Part shown: piece by piece, positions 34,555-43,811 of the stretch
Numbering within the stretch: position 1 is the stretch's first letter
Layout: each line of letters starts with the position of its first letter
Source: Streptomyces sp. WMMC500
GTDB taxonomy: Bacteria > Actinomycetota > Actinomycetes > Streptomycetales > Streptomycetaceae
DNA: 64,000 nucleotides
NCBI RefSeq assembly: GCF_027497195.1
Contig: NZ_CP114905.1
Coordinates: 1,984,001-2,048,000 of the forward strand
Direction: 5' to 3'
Translations under genes and position numbers: made by a program
The notes under the pieces: generated by a model
The model's input: the letters and a program-made list of their open reading frames with translations, nothing else
Told to the model about the DNA's origin: nothing
Database searches by the model: none

Positions 34555-35792
34555 CGGCCGGTCTCCGCCATGAGGACCGGCTCGATGTCCAGGTCGAACG
34601 AGCGCGCCAGGCGCAGGTTGTCGTTGTAGTCGATCTCGTGCACTCTCCTGCCTTCCGGGTCGTTGACGTACGCGCGGCTGCGGTCGACCTCGATGACGGG
34701 GGCGGCGCCGTCGGTGCCGGCCCGCTCGCCCCCGGTCAGGAGCGGCTCGGTGCGCGCGGTCTGCTTCCCGGTCGCGATGTCGTAGCCGTGCAGTGAGCCG
34801 TCGGTCTCCAGGACGAGCAGCGGGGAACCCTCTCCGGCCGTGTTGGCCGCGACGACCGGTCCGGTGTCCACCCGGGTCCAGGACCGCTCGGCGGCGTCGA
34901 GGACCCACACGGCGCCCTCTCCGGCCGCGGCGGTGAGGGTGTCGCTGCCGGGCCGGTGGCGGAAGGCGGTGGCCCGTTCCCCCGCCGGGACGTGCTTTCC
35001 GTACGGGATCTCCTCGACGGTGAAGTCGCCGCCCTCGGCGTCGACGAGCAGGGCCCCGCCGGCGCACCCGAGGATCACGCCGCGCCGGGTGACGGCGTCT
35101 TCGCGCGGCTCCTCGCACGTCACGTCCGGGGCGGCGACGCGCTCGCCCTCGCGGTCGAGGACGACGAGCCCGGTCGTACCGCCCTCGTTCGCGAACGCGA
35201 GCAGGTGCTCCTCGTACGGCACGACTGCGCCGGTGTAGGTGCCGGGCAGCGTCCGCGGGGACGCGAGCCTGCCCTTCTCCAGCTCGTTCCGGTCGTAGAG
35301 CGCGGTGCGGCCGCCCTCGTCGGTCACCGCGGTCACGGCGGCATCGCTGCGCACCTGCGCCCGGCCGCCCGCGGGAAGCTCGCCCACGTCCCGTATCGCC
35401 GCGCGGTAGTAGTGGACGTGGTCCCCGTGGTCCACCATCCAGGCGCCGCCGTCGAGCACATGGGTGCCTCCGGGCGCGTGGAGGAAGCCGAACCTGCCGT
35501 CCGTCCCCAGCCGTACGGCGCCCTTCACCGGGTCCGTCTCGTGCACCTTGCCGCTGAGGAGGTCGAGGACCCTGCTGCTGCCGCCGGCGGGGTCGTTCAG
35601 CAGGAGCCGGGACTGCTGTTCGGCGGTCTCCCGGGCGCCCTCGACGTAACCGTGCGGGGTGGCGGAGGAGGTGCTCGCCGCGGGCCGGCCGTCGTTGTTC
35701 TCGTCTCCCGCCCCCGCGCAGCCGGCGGCGAGGAGCGTGGTGAGGGCCAGTGCGGCCGAGGCCCACGGGGTGACGTTTCTGTGGACGAGCAT
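34551..35792 (-). CDS. aztD: AztD-family zinc metallochaperone lipoprotein, paralogue 2
   Basis: This 413-residue lipoprotein has lipobox LLAAGCAG and a beta-propeller. It carries the AztD metal motif in GGAWMVDHGDHVHYYRA near residues 115-131, a cluster of three His and two Asp. It is translationally coupled to aztC (ATGA overlap) and follows aztB by 21 bases. It should hand zinc to AztC. It lacks the PGHVVRHAG block seen in paralogue 1, so the two may bind zinc at different sites. Confidence 0.83.
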   Translation of the reverse strand: MLVHRNVTPWASAALALTTLLAAGCAGAGDENNDGRPAASTSSATPHGYVEGARETAEQQSRLLLNDPAGGSSRVLDLLSGKVHETDPVKGAVRLGTDGRFGFLHAPGGTHVLDGGAWMVDHGDHVHYYRAAIRDVGELPAGGRAQVRSDAAVTAVTDEGGRTALYDRNELEKGRLASPRTLPGTYTGAVVPYEEHLLAFANEGGTTGLVVLDREGERVAAPDVTCEEPREDAVTRRGVILGCAGGALLVDAEGGDFTVEEIPYGKHVPAGERATAFRHRPGSDTLTAAAGEGAVWVLDAAERSWTRVDTGPVVAANTAGEGSPLLVLETDGSLHGYDIATGKQTARTEPLLTGGERAGTDGAAPVIEVDRSRAYVNDPEGRRVHEIDYNDNLRLARSFDLDIEPVLMAETGR

Positions 35793-35813
35793 GGCGATCG
35801 CCTCGAACCTCTT

Positions 35814-36668
35814 TCAGTCGGCTTCGGGTACGGGGGCGGGGGCGCGGCGCGTACGGCGGTGGCGCAGCCCGGAGAGCACGTGGGAGAGGAAGAACAGGGC
35901 CACCGCGAGGGCCGCCACGGTCGCGCCGGCGGCGGTGCTCAGATGCCACGACAGCAGCAGCCCGCCGAACGTGGCCGCGGCGCCGAGCAGGGCGGCCAGC
36001 GCCATGACCCCGCGCACGCCGCGGGCCCAGGGCAGCGCGGCAGCCGGCGGTGCGATGAGCAGTCCGAGGACGAGCAGCGTCCCCACGATGTGGAACGAGG
36101 CGACGATCGCCAGCCCGAGCAGCCCCAGCAGCACCGCGTGCGCCAGGCGCGGCCGCAGCCCCAGGGTCTCGGCCTTGCGCGGGTCGAACGTCAGGGCCAG
36201 GAAGGCGCGGTGGCCGAGAACCGACACGGTCAGCGCCGCGAGCAGCGCCGTGGCGAGCACGAGGAGGTCCTGCTGCCTGACGGCGAGGACGTCACCGAAG
36301 AGGATTCCGGTCAGGTCGACCGCGAAGGACTGCGAGCGCGACACGATGATCACTCCGAGCGAGAGCATGCCGACGAACAGCAGCCCTATGCCGGTGTCCT
36401 GGGACAGCCGCGGGGTACGGCCGAGGGCGGTGACGCCGGCCGTCATGACGGCGGCGCTGATCACCGCGCCCGCCATCAGGTTCACGCCGAGGAGCGCGGC
36501 CAGCGCGACGCCCGGGAGCAGTCCGTGGGACATGGCGTCGCCGAGGAACGCCATGCCCCGCAGCACCACCCAGGTGCCCGCCAGCGCGCAGATCGCGGAC
36601 ACGAGGATCCCGCCCCACAGAGCCCGCTGCACGAAGGTCACCTCGAACGGGGCCGTCAGCCATTCCAT
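35814..36668 (-). CDS. aztB: AztB/ZnuB-type zinc ABC transporter permease
   Basis: This 284-residue ABC-3 family membrane protein has about eight to nine membrane segments, with typical blocks LRGMAFLGDAMSHGLLPGVA, LFVGMLSLGVIIVS and VGTLLVLGLLIAPPAAA. It forms the membrane channel for AztC-delivered zinc. It is the first gene of the minus-strand azt operon and divergent from aztA by 23 bases. A -10 TAGTTT (36680-36675) only six bases before ATG 36668 predicts a leaderless mRNA. Confidence 0.9.
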   Translation of the reverse strand: MEWLTAPFEVTFVQRALWGGILVSAICALAGTWVVLRGMAFLGDAMSHGLLPGVALAALLGVNLMAGAVISAAVMTAGVTALGRTPRLSQDTGIGLLFVGMLSLGVIIVSRSQSFAVDLTGILFGDVLAVRQQDLLVLATALLAALTVSVLGHRAFLALTFDPRKAETLGLRPRLAHAVLLGLLGLAIVASFHIVGTLLVLGLLIAPPAAALPWARGVRGVMALAALLGAAATFGGLLLSWHLSTAAGATVAALAVALFFLSHVLSGLRHRRTRRAPAPVPEAD

Positions 36669-36673
36669 ACGAG

Positions 36674-36691
36674 GAAACTACAATGAAAACC

Positions 36692-36698
<7 letters not shown>
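36674..36698. promoter_or_regulatory. Zur-like box Z6 over nested divergent azt promoters
   Basis: TGAAAACCATGTTCA (36684-36698) is a 7-1-7 imperfect palindrome of the Zur-box type. Two -10 elements interlock beside it: TACAAT rightward (36679-36684) for aztA and TAGTTT leftward (36680-36675) for aztB. Both genes would be leaderless. The box covers the predicted aztA start point and first codons, so one repressor site can silence both directions. Confidence 0.62.
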
Positions 36699-37426
<728 letters not shown>

Positions 37427-37462
37427 GAGCGGCGGCCCGTTTCGCCGCCTGGCCCGGGCCGC

Positions 37463-38863
37463 TCAGGAGGCGGCCGGGGGGATGTTCTGGTTGAGGTGGA
37501 AGACGTTGTGCGGATCCCAGACGCCCTTCAGCGCGGTCAGCCGGGCGAGCTTGGCCGCCGGGTAGGCGCGGCGGATGCCCCGGTGGCCGTCGTGGGCCGT
37601 GAGCGAGTTGACGTAGACGCCGTTCGCGTACGGGGCGAGCGCCGAGCCCGCGGCGCGGGCGGCGGTCATCCGGGCGTCGTCCTCGGCCGGGTCGGTCCAG
37701 CGCGACCCGGCGCCGAACTCGAACGTCGTACCGCGGTGGGCGAACGCCGCGTCGGCGTCGGGGACGTCGGCGATGGCGCCGCCGTGGGCCTGCAGCCCGA
37801 CCCCGGGCAGACCGGCGCCGTTGCCCGCGCCCCGCAGGTCCGTCGCGCCACGCAGCAGGAACTGCTCGACGGCCGCGGCCGGGAAGCCGCGCAGATAGTG
37901 GCCGGCGGAGTAGCGGCGGTAGGCGTGGCCGCCGCTGGAGTCCTCGCTGCACTGCAGTTCCAGGTACGACGGCGTGGTGATCCGCGTGGCGACCGGCCGG
38001 CCGAGCGCGCGCAGCGCGGGCAGCAGCCGCCGCCCCCGCTCCGGGTCGCCGACCCACACGAACCCGACGGTGGCCACCGGACCGCCGCCCGCGGGACCGT
38101 CGGCGACGGCGGCCGTGAACGTCGCCTCCCGCGGCGCGACGGCGTTCAGGTCCCGCCAGCCCTCCAGCACCGGCACGGCGTCCTCGGCGCGGAAGTCGAA
38201 CTCGGCGACGAGCGTCCGCGTGCCCGTCCGGTGCAGCCGGAACGCGAACTCGGTGACGACGCCGAAGTTGCCGCCGCCCCCGCGCAGCCCCCAGAACAGC
38301 TCCGGGTGCTCGGTCCTGCTCGCCGTCACGATCTCGCCGTCCGCGGTGACCATCGTGTACGACTCGACGTTGTCGCACGCGAGCCCGTACTGCCGGGCCA
38401 GCCACCCCATGCCGCCGCCGAGGGTGAGCCCGCCGACGCCGGTGTGCGAGACGTTCCCCGCGGTGGTGGCCAGGCCGTACGGCTGCGTCGCGCGGTCCAG
38501 CGCGCCGAGCAGCGCGCCGCCCTGGACGCGGGCCAGCCGCCGCACCGGGTCGACGCGCACGCCGCCCATGGGGGTCAGGTCGATCATCAGGCCGCCGTCG
38601 GGGACGGCGAAGCCGGCCACGTTGTGCCCGCCGCAGCGGACGCCCGTCTCCAGGTCGTGCTCGCGGGCGAAGCGCACCGCGGCCTGCACGTCGGCGGCGC
38701 TCGCGGCCCGGACGATCATCCGGGGGCGGCGGTCGACCATGGCGTTCCAGACGGTACGGGCGGAGTCGTACCCGGCGTCGCCGGGGAGGAGGAGCCGGCC
38801 GTCGAGGCGGGCGGCGAGGCGGGCTGCGGGCGTGCCGGTGCGGGTGTGCGTCGCTGTCGTCAT
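37463..38863 (-). CDS. FAD-linked oxidoreductase, berberine-bridge-like
   Basis: This 466-residue protein has an FAD_binding_4 domain with the covalent-FAD His in RCGGHNVAGF (H80) and a C-terminal BBE segment ending WDPHNVFHLNQNIPP. The second covalent attachment Cys of bicovalent members is replaced in GNVSHTGVGG, so FAD should be held through one His only. There is no signal peptide. These enzymes oxidise sugars or secondary metabolites. ATG 38863 is 46 bases from the divergent MocR gene, which may control it. Confidence 0.87.
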   Translation of the reverse strand: MTTATHTRTGTPAARLAARLDGRLLLPGDAGYDSARTVWNAMVDRRPRMIVRAASAADVQAAVRFAREHDLETGVRCGGHNVAGFAVPDGGLMIDLTPMGGVRVDPVRRLARVQGGALLGALDRATQPYGLATTAGNVSHTGVGGLTLGGGMGWLARQYGLACDNVESYTMVTADGEIVTASRTEHPELFWGLRGGGGNFGVVTEFAFRLHRTGTRTLVAEFDFRAEDAVPVLEGWRDLNAVAPREATFTAAVADGPAGGGPVATVGFVWVGDPERGRRLLPALRALGRPVATRITTPSYLELQCSEDSSGGHAYRRYSAGHYLRGFPAAAVEQFLLRGATDLRGAGNGAGLPGVGLQAHGGAIADVPDADAAFAHRGTTFEFGAGSRWTDPAEDDARMTAARAAGSALAPYANGVYVNSLTAHDGHRGIRRAYPAAKLARLTALKGVWDPHNVFHLNQNIPPAAS

Positions 38864-38909
38864 GCTCCGAGACTGCCGCGGATCGGTACCCGCGATAAGG
38901 TCCGATTCC

Positions 38910-40349
38910 ATGCCCCGTATGCGGACCAATTCCAGCACCGCCGAGGACCTGCTCATCGAGCTGGACCGGAACCGCACCCGCGCGGAACCGCTGCACCGGC
39001 AGGTCGCGGCGTCGATCCGGGAGAGCGTACGGGCCGGCCGGCTGCGGCACGGCGCGTCGCTGCCGCCCACCCGCACGCTGGCCGCCGGCCTGGGGGTGTC
39101 GCGCGGGGTGGTGGTCGAGGCGTACCAGCAACTCGTCGCCGAGGGCTACCTGACCAGCCGCGCCGGCGGCTACACCCAGGTCGCGCTGGAGCCGGGCGGC
39201 GCTCGCGTCGCTGCCGCCGCCCCGGCCGCCGGCCCGGGGACGCAAGGGGTGGCGCCCGCGGTCGACTTCGGCTACGGCCACACCGACGTCTCCACGTTCC
39301 CCCGCGCCGCGTGGCTGCGTTCGGTGCGTACCGTCTTCGCCGCCACCCCCGACGACCGGTTCGCCTACCTCGACGGCCGGGGCGTCCCCGAGCTGCACCA
39401 GGCCCTCGCCGACTACCTCAACCGCGTCCGCGGCACCTCGGCCGACCCCCGGCACACCGTGATCTGCAGCGGGTTCGGCCAGGGCGTCTCGCTGCTCATC
39501 CAGGTCCTCGCCGCGCGGGGCGCCCGCCGGCTGGCCGTCGAGGACCCGTCGCCCGACGACGACGCCCGCCCGCTGGCCGCCGCGGCCGGGATGGACGTCG
39601 TCGGTATCCCGGTCGGTCCCGACGGCATCCTCGTCGGGGAGCTGGAGAAGGCCGACGCCGACGCCGTCGTGCTGACGCCCTCGCACCAGTGGCCCACCGG
39701 CGGGGTGCTGTCCGCCGCGGCCCGGGCCCGAGTGATCCGCTGGGCGAAGCGGCGCGGGGCGCTGGTGATCGAGGACGACTACGACGCGGAGTACCGCTAC
39801 GACCGCGCCCCCGTCGGCGCGATCCAGGGCCTGGCGCCCGGGCACGTCGTCTACTGCGGTACGGCCAGCAAGACCCTCGTACCCGGGCTGCGCCTCGGCT
39901 GGATGCTGGTGCCGCCGCACCTCGTGGACGACGTCGCGCAGGCCAAGCTGCTCGCCGACCGCGGCTCGGCGGTCATCGACCAGTTGACGTTCGCCGACTT
40001 CCTCGCACGCGGCGAGTTCGACCGCCATCTGCGCCGCATGCGGCCCGTCTACCGCCGCCGCCGCGACGCCCTGCTGGCGGCGCTCGACGCCCGTCTGCCG
40101 GAGCTGACCCCCACCGGGGTCGCGGCCGGCCAGCACGTCGTCGCCTGGCTGCCGCCGGACCTCGACGAGGCGGCGGTCGTCGCCGCGGCCGCCCGCCGCG
40201 GCGTCGCGCTGCGCGGCGTCGCCCGCTACCGCCTCGACCCGGCCGGCCCCGGCGGCCTGATCTTCGGGTACGCGACCCTGTCCGAACGCGCCATCACCGG
40301 CGGAATCGCCAGGCTGTCCCGCGCGATCGGGGACGTACGGGCCTCGTAG
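38910..40349 (+). CDS. MocR-family GntR/aminotransferase regulator
   Basis: This 479-residue protein has a GntR winged-helix domain at residues about 25-95 (PLHRQVAASIRESVRAGRLRHGASLPPTRTLAAGLGVSRG) fused to a fold-type I aminotransferase-like domain with the PLP lysine at residue 321 (TASKTLVPGLRLGW). MocR proteins sense PLP or amino-group ligands. It is divergent from the FAD oxidoreductase gene, its likely target. Confidence 0.9.
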   Translation: MPRMRTNSSTAEDLLIELDRNRTRAEPLHRQVAASIRESVRAGRLRHGASLPPTRTLAAGLGVSRGVVVEAYQQLVAEGYLTSRAGGYTQVALEPGGARVAAAAPAAGPGTQGVAPAVDFGYGHTDVSTFPRAAWLRSVRTVFAATPDDRFAYLDGRGVPELHQALADYLNRVRGTSADPRHTVICSGFGQGVSLLIQVLAARGARRLAVEDPSPDDDARPLAAAAGMDVVGIPVGPDGILVGELEKADADAVVLTPSHQWPTGGVLSAAARARVIRWAKRRGALVIEDDYDAEYRYDRAPVGAIQGLAPGHVVYCGTASKTLVPGLRLGWMLVPPHLVDDVAQAKLLADRGSAVIDQLTFADFLARGEFDRHLRRMRPVYRRRRDALLAALDARLPELTPTGVAAGQHVVAWLPPDLDEAAVVAAAARRGVALRGVARYRLDPAGPGGLIFGYATLSERAITGGIARLSRAIGDVRAS

Positions 40350-40365
40350 GCCGGCCTGGGCCGTC

Positions 40366-40396
40366 TTGACATGCCCGCGAAAAGAGGCGGTAGTGG
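40366..40396 (+). promoter_or_regulatory. Candidate promoter of the ThuA-like gene
   Basis: A consensus -35 TTGACA (40366-40371) is followed after 19 bases by TAGTGG (40391-40396); an alternative -10 GGTAGT gives 17-base spacing. The ThuA-like ATG at 40424 has GGCGAGGGGAG ahead of it. Confidence 0.45.
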
Positions 40397-40423
40397 TGGG
40401 GACACAGAGGCGAGGGGAGTGTT

Positions 40424-41335
40424 ATGGGTGACCCACGACCGACCGTTCACCGCCGCACGCTGTTGGGGGTGGCGGCGCTCGGGCTCGTCGCGGCATCGGG
40501 CGCACCCGCCGAGGCCAGGGGCAAGCCGAAGGTCCTGATCTACACCGGGACGACCGGATACCGCCACGCCGACGCGATCGACGGCGGCGTCGGCCCGATC
40601 CAGAACGCGCTGGACGAGGCCGGCATCTCATGGGTGCGGGAGGACTGCGACGGGCTCGGCGGGGCCGTCGGCAACTGCGACCACCCGGACCAGAACCCGC
40701 GCATCTTCACCCCGGAGAACCTGGCCCAGTATGACGCGATCTTCCTCTTCAACGCCTCGTCGCAGTGGCTCGGCGGCGGCCGCCCGGGCCCCCTGTGGGA
40801 CGAGGAGCAGCGCGCCGCGATCCGCGGATTCGTCAACGCCGGGGGCGGCATCGCCGCCAACCACAACGCCGTCGACATGGGCGCCGGCGTCACCACCTGG
40901 GACTGGTGGGACGGCGGGGCCGACAGCGCGGTCGGCACGCTGATGACCGGCCACGCCGCCACCGACCTGAACAACGTCGCCACGGTGCGGGTCGAAGACC
41001 GCCGCCACCCCTCGACGCGCGATCTTCCCAAGGAGTTCGGATTCGGCGACGAGCACTACAACTTCGCCCGCAGCGTCCGCGGCGACGCGCATGTGCTGGC
41101 GACGCTCGACGAGGAGTCGTACGACCCCGGCCCGAACGCGATGGGCGAGGACCACCCGATCTCCTGGTGCAAGCCCTACGACGGCGGCCGCATCTGGGTG
41201 ACCGGGATGGGCCACTTCGCCGAGTCCTACACGGCGAACGGCGGGGACAACCACCTCGTCAAGCACCTCGCCGGAGGCATCCGCTGGGCCGCCGGCAAGG
41301 GCGCCGGGGGAACGTGCGCACCGAAGCAGGGGTGA
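40424..41335 (+). CDS. Secreted ThuA-domain (trehalose-utilisation-like) protein
   Basis: This 303-residue protein has an RR-containing signal peptide (HRRTLLGVAALGLVAASGAPAEA), possibly Tat-dependent, and a ThuA-like class I amidotransferase fold: KVLIYTGTTGYRHADAI, GGGIAANHNAVDM, FGDEHYNF and RIWVTGMGHFAESY. ThuA-like domains occur in sugar-processing or glycan-associated proteins; the exact reaction is not settled. It is monocistronic. Confidence 0.87.
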   Translation: MGDPRPTVHRRTLLGVAALGLVAASGAPAEARGKPKVLIYTGTTGYRHADAIDGGVGPIQNALDEAGISWVREDCDGLGGAVGNCDHPDQNPRIFTPENLAQYDAIFLFNASSQWLGGGRPGPLWDEEQRAAIRGFVNAGGGIAANHNAVDMGAGVTTWDWWDGGADSAVGTLMTGHAATDLNNVATVRVEDRRHPSTRDLPKEFGFGDEHYNFARSVRGDAHVLATLDEESYDPGPNAMGEDHPISWCKPYDGGRIWVTGMGHFAESYTANGGDNHLVKHLAGGIRWAAGKGAGGTCAPKQG

Positions 41336-41462
41336 TCGGAAGGAGCCGCACGACCGGCTGCGGGCCGCCGCGACGAGGGTGCCCTCAGCCGGTCCCGGCG
41401 ACGGGAGCCAGGGGCGGAGCGCCAACCGTGCGGTGAGCCGGCGACGAACCACTCGGTGCGGG

Positions 41463-41678
41463 TCACCAGATCGACGTCTCGGTGGCGAGCGCCGCCTCCT
41501 CCCAGATCTCCCGCGCCGTCTCCTCGTCGATCTCGATGAGCGGCACGCGTCCGCTCTCCTGAGCAGCCATCTCGGCGCCCGCGCGTCGGACGCAGTCCAT
41601 CGCGAGGGCCAGGGCGTCGTCGGGGTCCATGTCGAAGGTGTGGGCGATCTCGCCGGCAATGGAGGCAAGGGTGGTCAT
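41463..41678 (-). CDS. Small acidic hypothetical protein
   Basis: This 71-residue acidic, helical protein (MTTLASIAGEIAHTFDMDPDDALALAMDCVRRAG...) is of no recognised family. ATG 41678 is supported by AGAGGG about ten bases upstream; the open frame extends further but is not coding-like. It is divergent from the gas vesicle operon. Confidence 0.65.
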   Translation of the reverse strand: MTTLASIAGEIAHTFDMDPDDALALAMDCVRRAGAEMAAQESGRVPLIEIDEETAREIWEEAALATETSIW

Positions 41679-41833
41679 CGAGGCCCTCTTCCCGGAGTAG
41701 TTCCAGCAGACTCCCACGAGAACCCGGAGAGCGGGCCGCAACCAACCCCGTAGCGTGCGTTGACAGCCCGTAGGGCCTGCGGCTCCCGGATGGACCATCG
41801 CCGCGTGCGAGGTCACCACCGCGCCCACAGACT

Positions 41834-42175
41834 GTGCATGTGTCCGAGCAACGTGACCGGCGGTCCGCTTCCGCCGCAAAGTCCACCTCGAAGCGCACTT
41901 CCGGGGCCAAGGCCGCCCGCGTCGACGGGCCCGAGGAGGCCGCCCGCCACGCGTGCCGCAGCCTGGCGCGGCTCATCGACCATCAGACCGAAGGCGTGTC
42001 GGCCGTGCGCCGGGCCGAGGACGGCTGGCTGGTGAACGTGGACGTGCTCGAAGTGCCGCGGATCCCGGACACGACCAGCCTGCTGGCGACCTACGCGGTG
42101 GAGATCGACACCGGGGGACGCCTCCTTGAGTACGAGCGCATCAGGCGCTACCGGCGCGGCGCACGGGACGAATGA
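41834..42175 (+). CDS. gvpO: Gas vesicle protein GvpO
   Basis: This protein of about 113 residues has a basic, disordered N-terminus and the GvpO domain (ARHACRSLARLIDHQTEGVSAVRRAEDGWLVNVDVLEVPRIPDTTSLLATYAVEID). GvpO is needed for gas vesicle formation in haloarchaea and heads the Streptomyces gvp cluster. The start is GTG 41834 or in-frame GTG 41840; neither has a good ribosome-binding site. The gvpA ATG follows 40 bases later. Confidence 0.87.
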   Translation: MHVSEQRDRRSASAAKSTSKRTSGAKAARVDGPEEAARHACRSLARLIDHQTEGVSAVRRAEDGWLVNVDVLEVPRIPDTTSLLATYAVEIDTGGRLLEYERIRRYRRGARDE

Positions 42176-42214
42176 CGGCGGTAACGGCGCACCCTGGAAA
42201 GAGGAAGAGCCCCT

Positions 42215-42709
42215 ATGGCGACGACGAACACGACGTACAACGAGGCCGCAGTCTGCGTCCCGCGCGCCGGAACCCTCTACGACGTCCTCGAACTGATCCT
42301 CGACCGCGGCATGGTCATCGACGTCTTCGTCCGCGTCTCGCTCGTCGGCATCGAGATTCTCAAGATCGACGCCCGCATCGTCGTCGCCAGCGTCGACACC
42401 TACCTCCGCTTCGCCGAGATCTGCAACCGCCTCGACCTCAACGAGGACCTCTCCAGCAGGACGGTCCCCGACCTCTTCGCCGGCATGTCCCGCGGTGTGG
42501 TCACGAGCGGCGCCCGGAGGACCGCCAGGTCCCTCGGCGGCCACGTCAAGGAGGCGATCGGTATCGACGAGGACGAGGAAGAGGAGGACGAGGAGGAGAG
42601 GGAGAAACCGCCGCCCCGCAAACGCGCCACGGCCACTCGCTCCAAGCCGGCCAGGAAGACCGCCCCGAAAACCCGCGGCCGTTCGAGCCGGCACTCCAAG
42701 GCGGCGTGA
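42215..42709 (+). CDS. gvpA: Gas vesicle structural protein GvpA with long charged tail
   Basis: This 164-residue protein has the GvpA shell domain at residues about 15-85 (GTLYDVLELILDRGMVIDVFVRVSLVGIEILKIDARIVVASVDTYLRFAE). Classical GvpA ends near residue 75; here a tail adds a run of Asp/Glu (about 112-123) then a Lys/Arg/Pro/Ser-rich end. The long tail, which I associate with Streptomyces GvpA proteins, may affect assembly. GGAAAGAGGAAG precedes the ATG. Confidence 0.9.
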   Translation: MATTNTTYNEAAVCVPRAGTLYDVLELILDRGMVIDVFVRVSLVGIEILKIDARIVVASVDTYLRFAEICNRLDLNEDLSSRTVPDLFAGMSRGVVTSGARRTARSLGGHVKEAIGIDEDEEEEDEEEREKPPPRKRATATRSKPARKTAPKTRGRSSRHSKAA

Positions 42710-42712
42710 GCG

Positions 42713-43486
42713 GTGGCGTCTTCCTCCCTCTACGTGTACGCCGTCGTCAACGCCGGCCTCGCCCTGCCGCCGGGCCTCCGCGGCGTGGGCAGGCCGCCGG
42801 CCCCGGTCCGGCTGCTGCCCGCGGGCGAGCTGGCGGCGGTCGTCAGCGACGTGCCGCCGGATCTGCGGGCACGCAGGCGCGACCTGACCGGCCACCAGGA
42901 TCTGCTGCTGACGCTGTGCGCGGTGGCCCCGGTGCTGCCGATGCGGTTCGGGATGGTCGCCGAAGGCGCCGGGGCGGTCCGACGCGCCCTCGACGCCGCG
43001 GCCTCGGTGCACCTCGCCACTCTGCGACGGCTCGACGGCCGCACCGAGATGAACCTCAAGGCGATGCCCGCGCAGGGCGGCGTCGATGCCCTCGTAAGGG
43101 ACGACGCGGCCGTGCGCCGGCTGGCGGTGGACGTCCGCGGGCAGCCCTCCTACGAGGGCAACGTCCGGCTCGGCTCGGCGATTGCCGAGGCCCTGAGCCG
43201 GCGGGCCGCGCACGCCGCCGAACACGTCGCGCAGGAACTGGTCGGGCTCGCGGACGAGTGTGTACGGGGCACCGACGTGCCCGGGTGCGTGCTCAACACC
43301 TCCTTCCTCCTCCCGCATACCGACGCCGACCGCTGCCGGGAGCTGGTCGACCGCAGGGCCGCCGAGCTGCGGGACCGGGTGGAGTTCCGGCTGACGGGCC
43401 CGCTGCCCTGCTACAGCTTCGTTCCCCGCGAGGGCGGCCGTGCCGCCGGCGGCGCGGCCCGGCGGCCCGCGGCGGTGAGGAGCTGA
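42713..43486 (+). CDS. gvpF: Gas vesicle protein GvpF (GvpF/GvpL family)
   Basis: This 257-residue protein opens with the family pattern SLYVYAVVNAGLALPPGLRGVG...PVRLLPAGELAAVVSDVP and contains GHQDLLLTLCAVAPVLPMRFGMV, ending LTGPLPCYSFV. GvpF binds GvpA during nucleation of the vesicle. The GTG start is just three bases after the gvpA stop. Confidence 0.92.
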   Translation: MASSSLYVYAVVNAGLALPPGLRGVGRPPAPVRLLPAGELAAVVSDVPPDLRARRRDLTGHQDLLLTLCAVAPVLPMRFGMVAEGAGAVRRALDAAASVHLATLRRLDGRTEMNLKAMPAQGGVDALVRDDAAVRRLAVDVRGQPSYEGNVRLGSAIAEALSRRAAHAAEHVAQELVGLADECVRGTDVPGCVLNTSFLLPHTDADRCRELVDRRAAELRDRVEFRLTGPLPCYSFVPREGGRAAGGAARRPAAVRS

Positions 43487-43487
43487 C

Positions 43488-43811
43488 ATGGGCCTGCTGA
43501 GCGGGGTACTGCTGCTGCCGCTGACCCCTGTGCGGGGCGTGGAGTGGGTGGCGGACCGGCTGCTGGACGTCGCGGAGCGCGAGCTGTACGACCCCGGCAC
43601 GCTGCGGGTTCAGCTCGGCGAGCTGAACCGGGCGTACGAGGCGGGGGAACTCGACGAGGAGGAGTTCGAGCGCGAGGAGGAGCGCCTCCTCGACCTGCTG
43701 GAGGGGCCCGGCATGGCCCTCCCGACCACGCCGGGCGACTCCGGCGACTACGAAGACCCCGGTGATTCCGGCAACCCCGACAACCCTCCAAGCACAGGAA
43801 GTGGGTCATGA
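43488..43811 (+). CDS. gvpG: Gas vesicle protein GvpG
   Basis: This 107-residue protein has the GvpG domain (MGLLSGVLLLPLTPVRGVEWVADRLLDVAERELYDPGTLRVQLGELNRAYEAGELDEEEFEREEERLLDLL), a coiled helix rich in Glu. GvpG is an accessory assembly factor. GAGGAG lies ahead of the ATG; the stop overlaps gvpY by four bases. A short Asp/Pro/Asn tail follows the domain. Confidence 0.92.
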   Translation: MGLLSGVLLLPLTPVRGVEWVADRLLDVAERELYDPGTLRVQLGELNRAYEAGELDEEEFEREEERLLDLLEGPGMALPTTPGDSGDYEDPGDSGNPDNPPSTGSGS

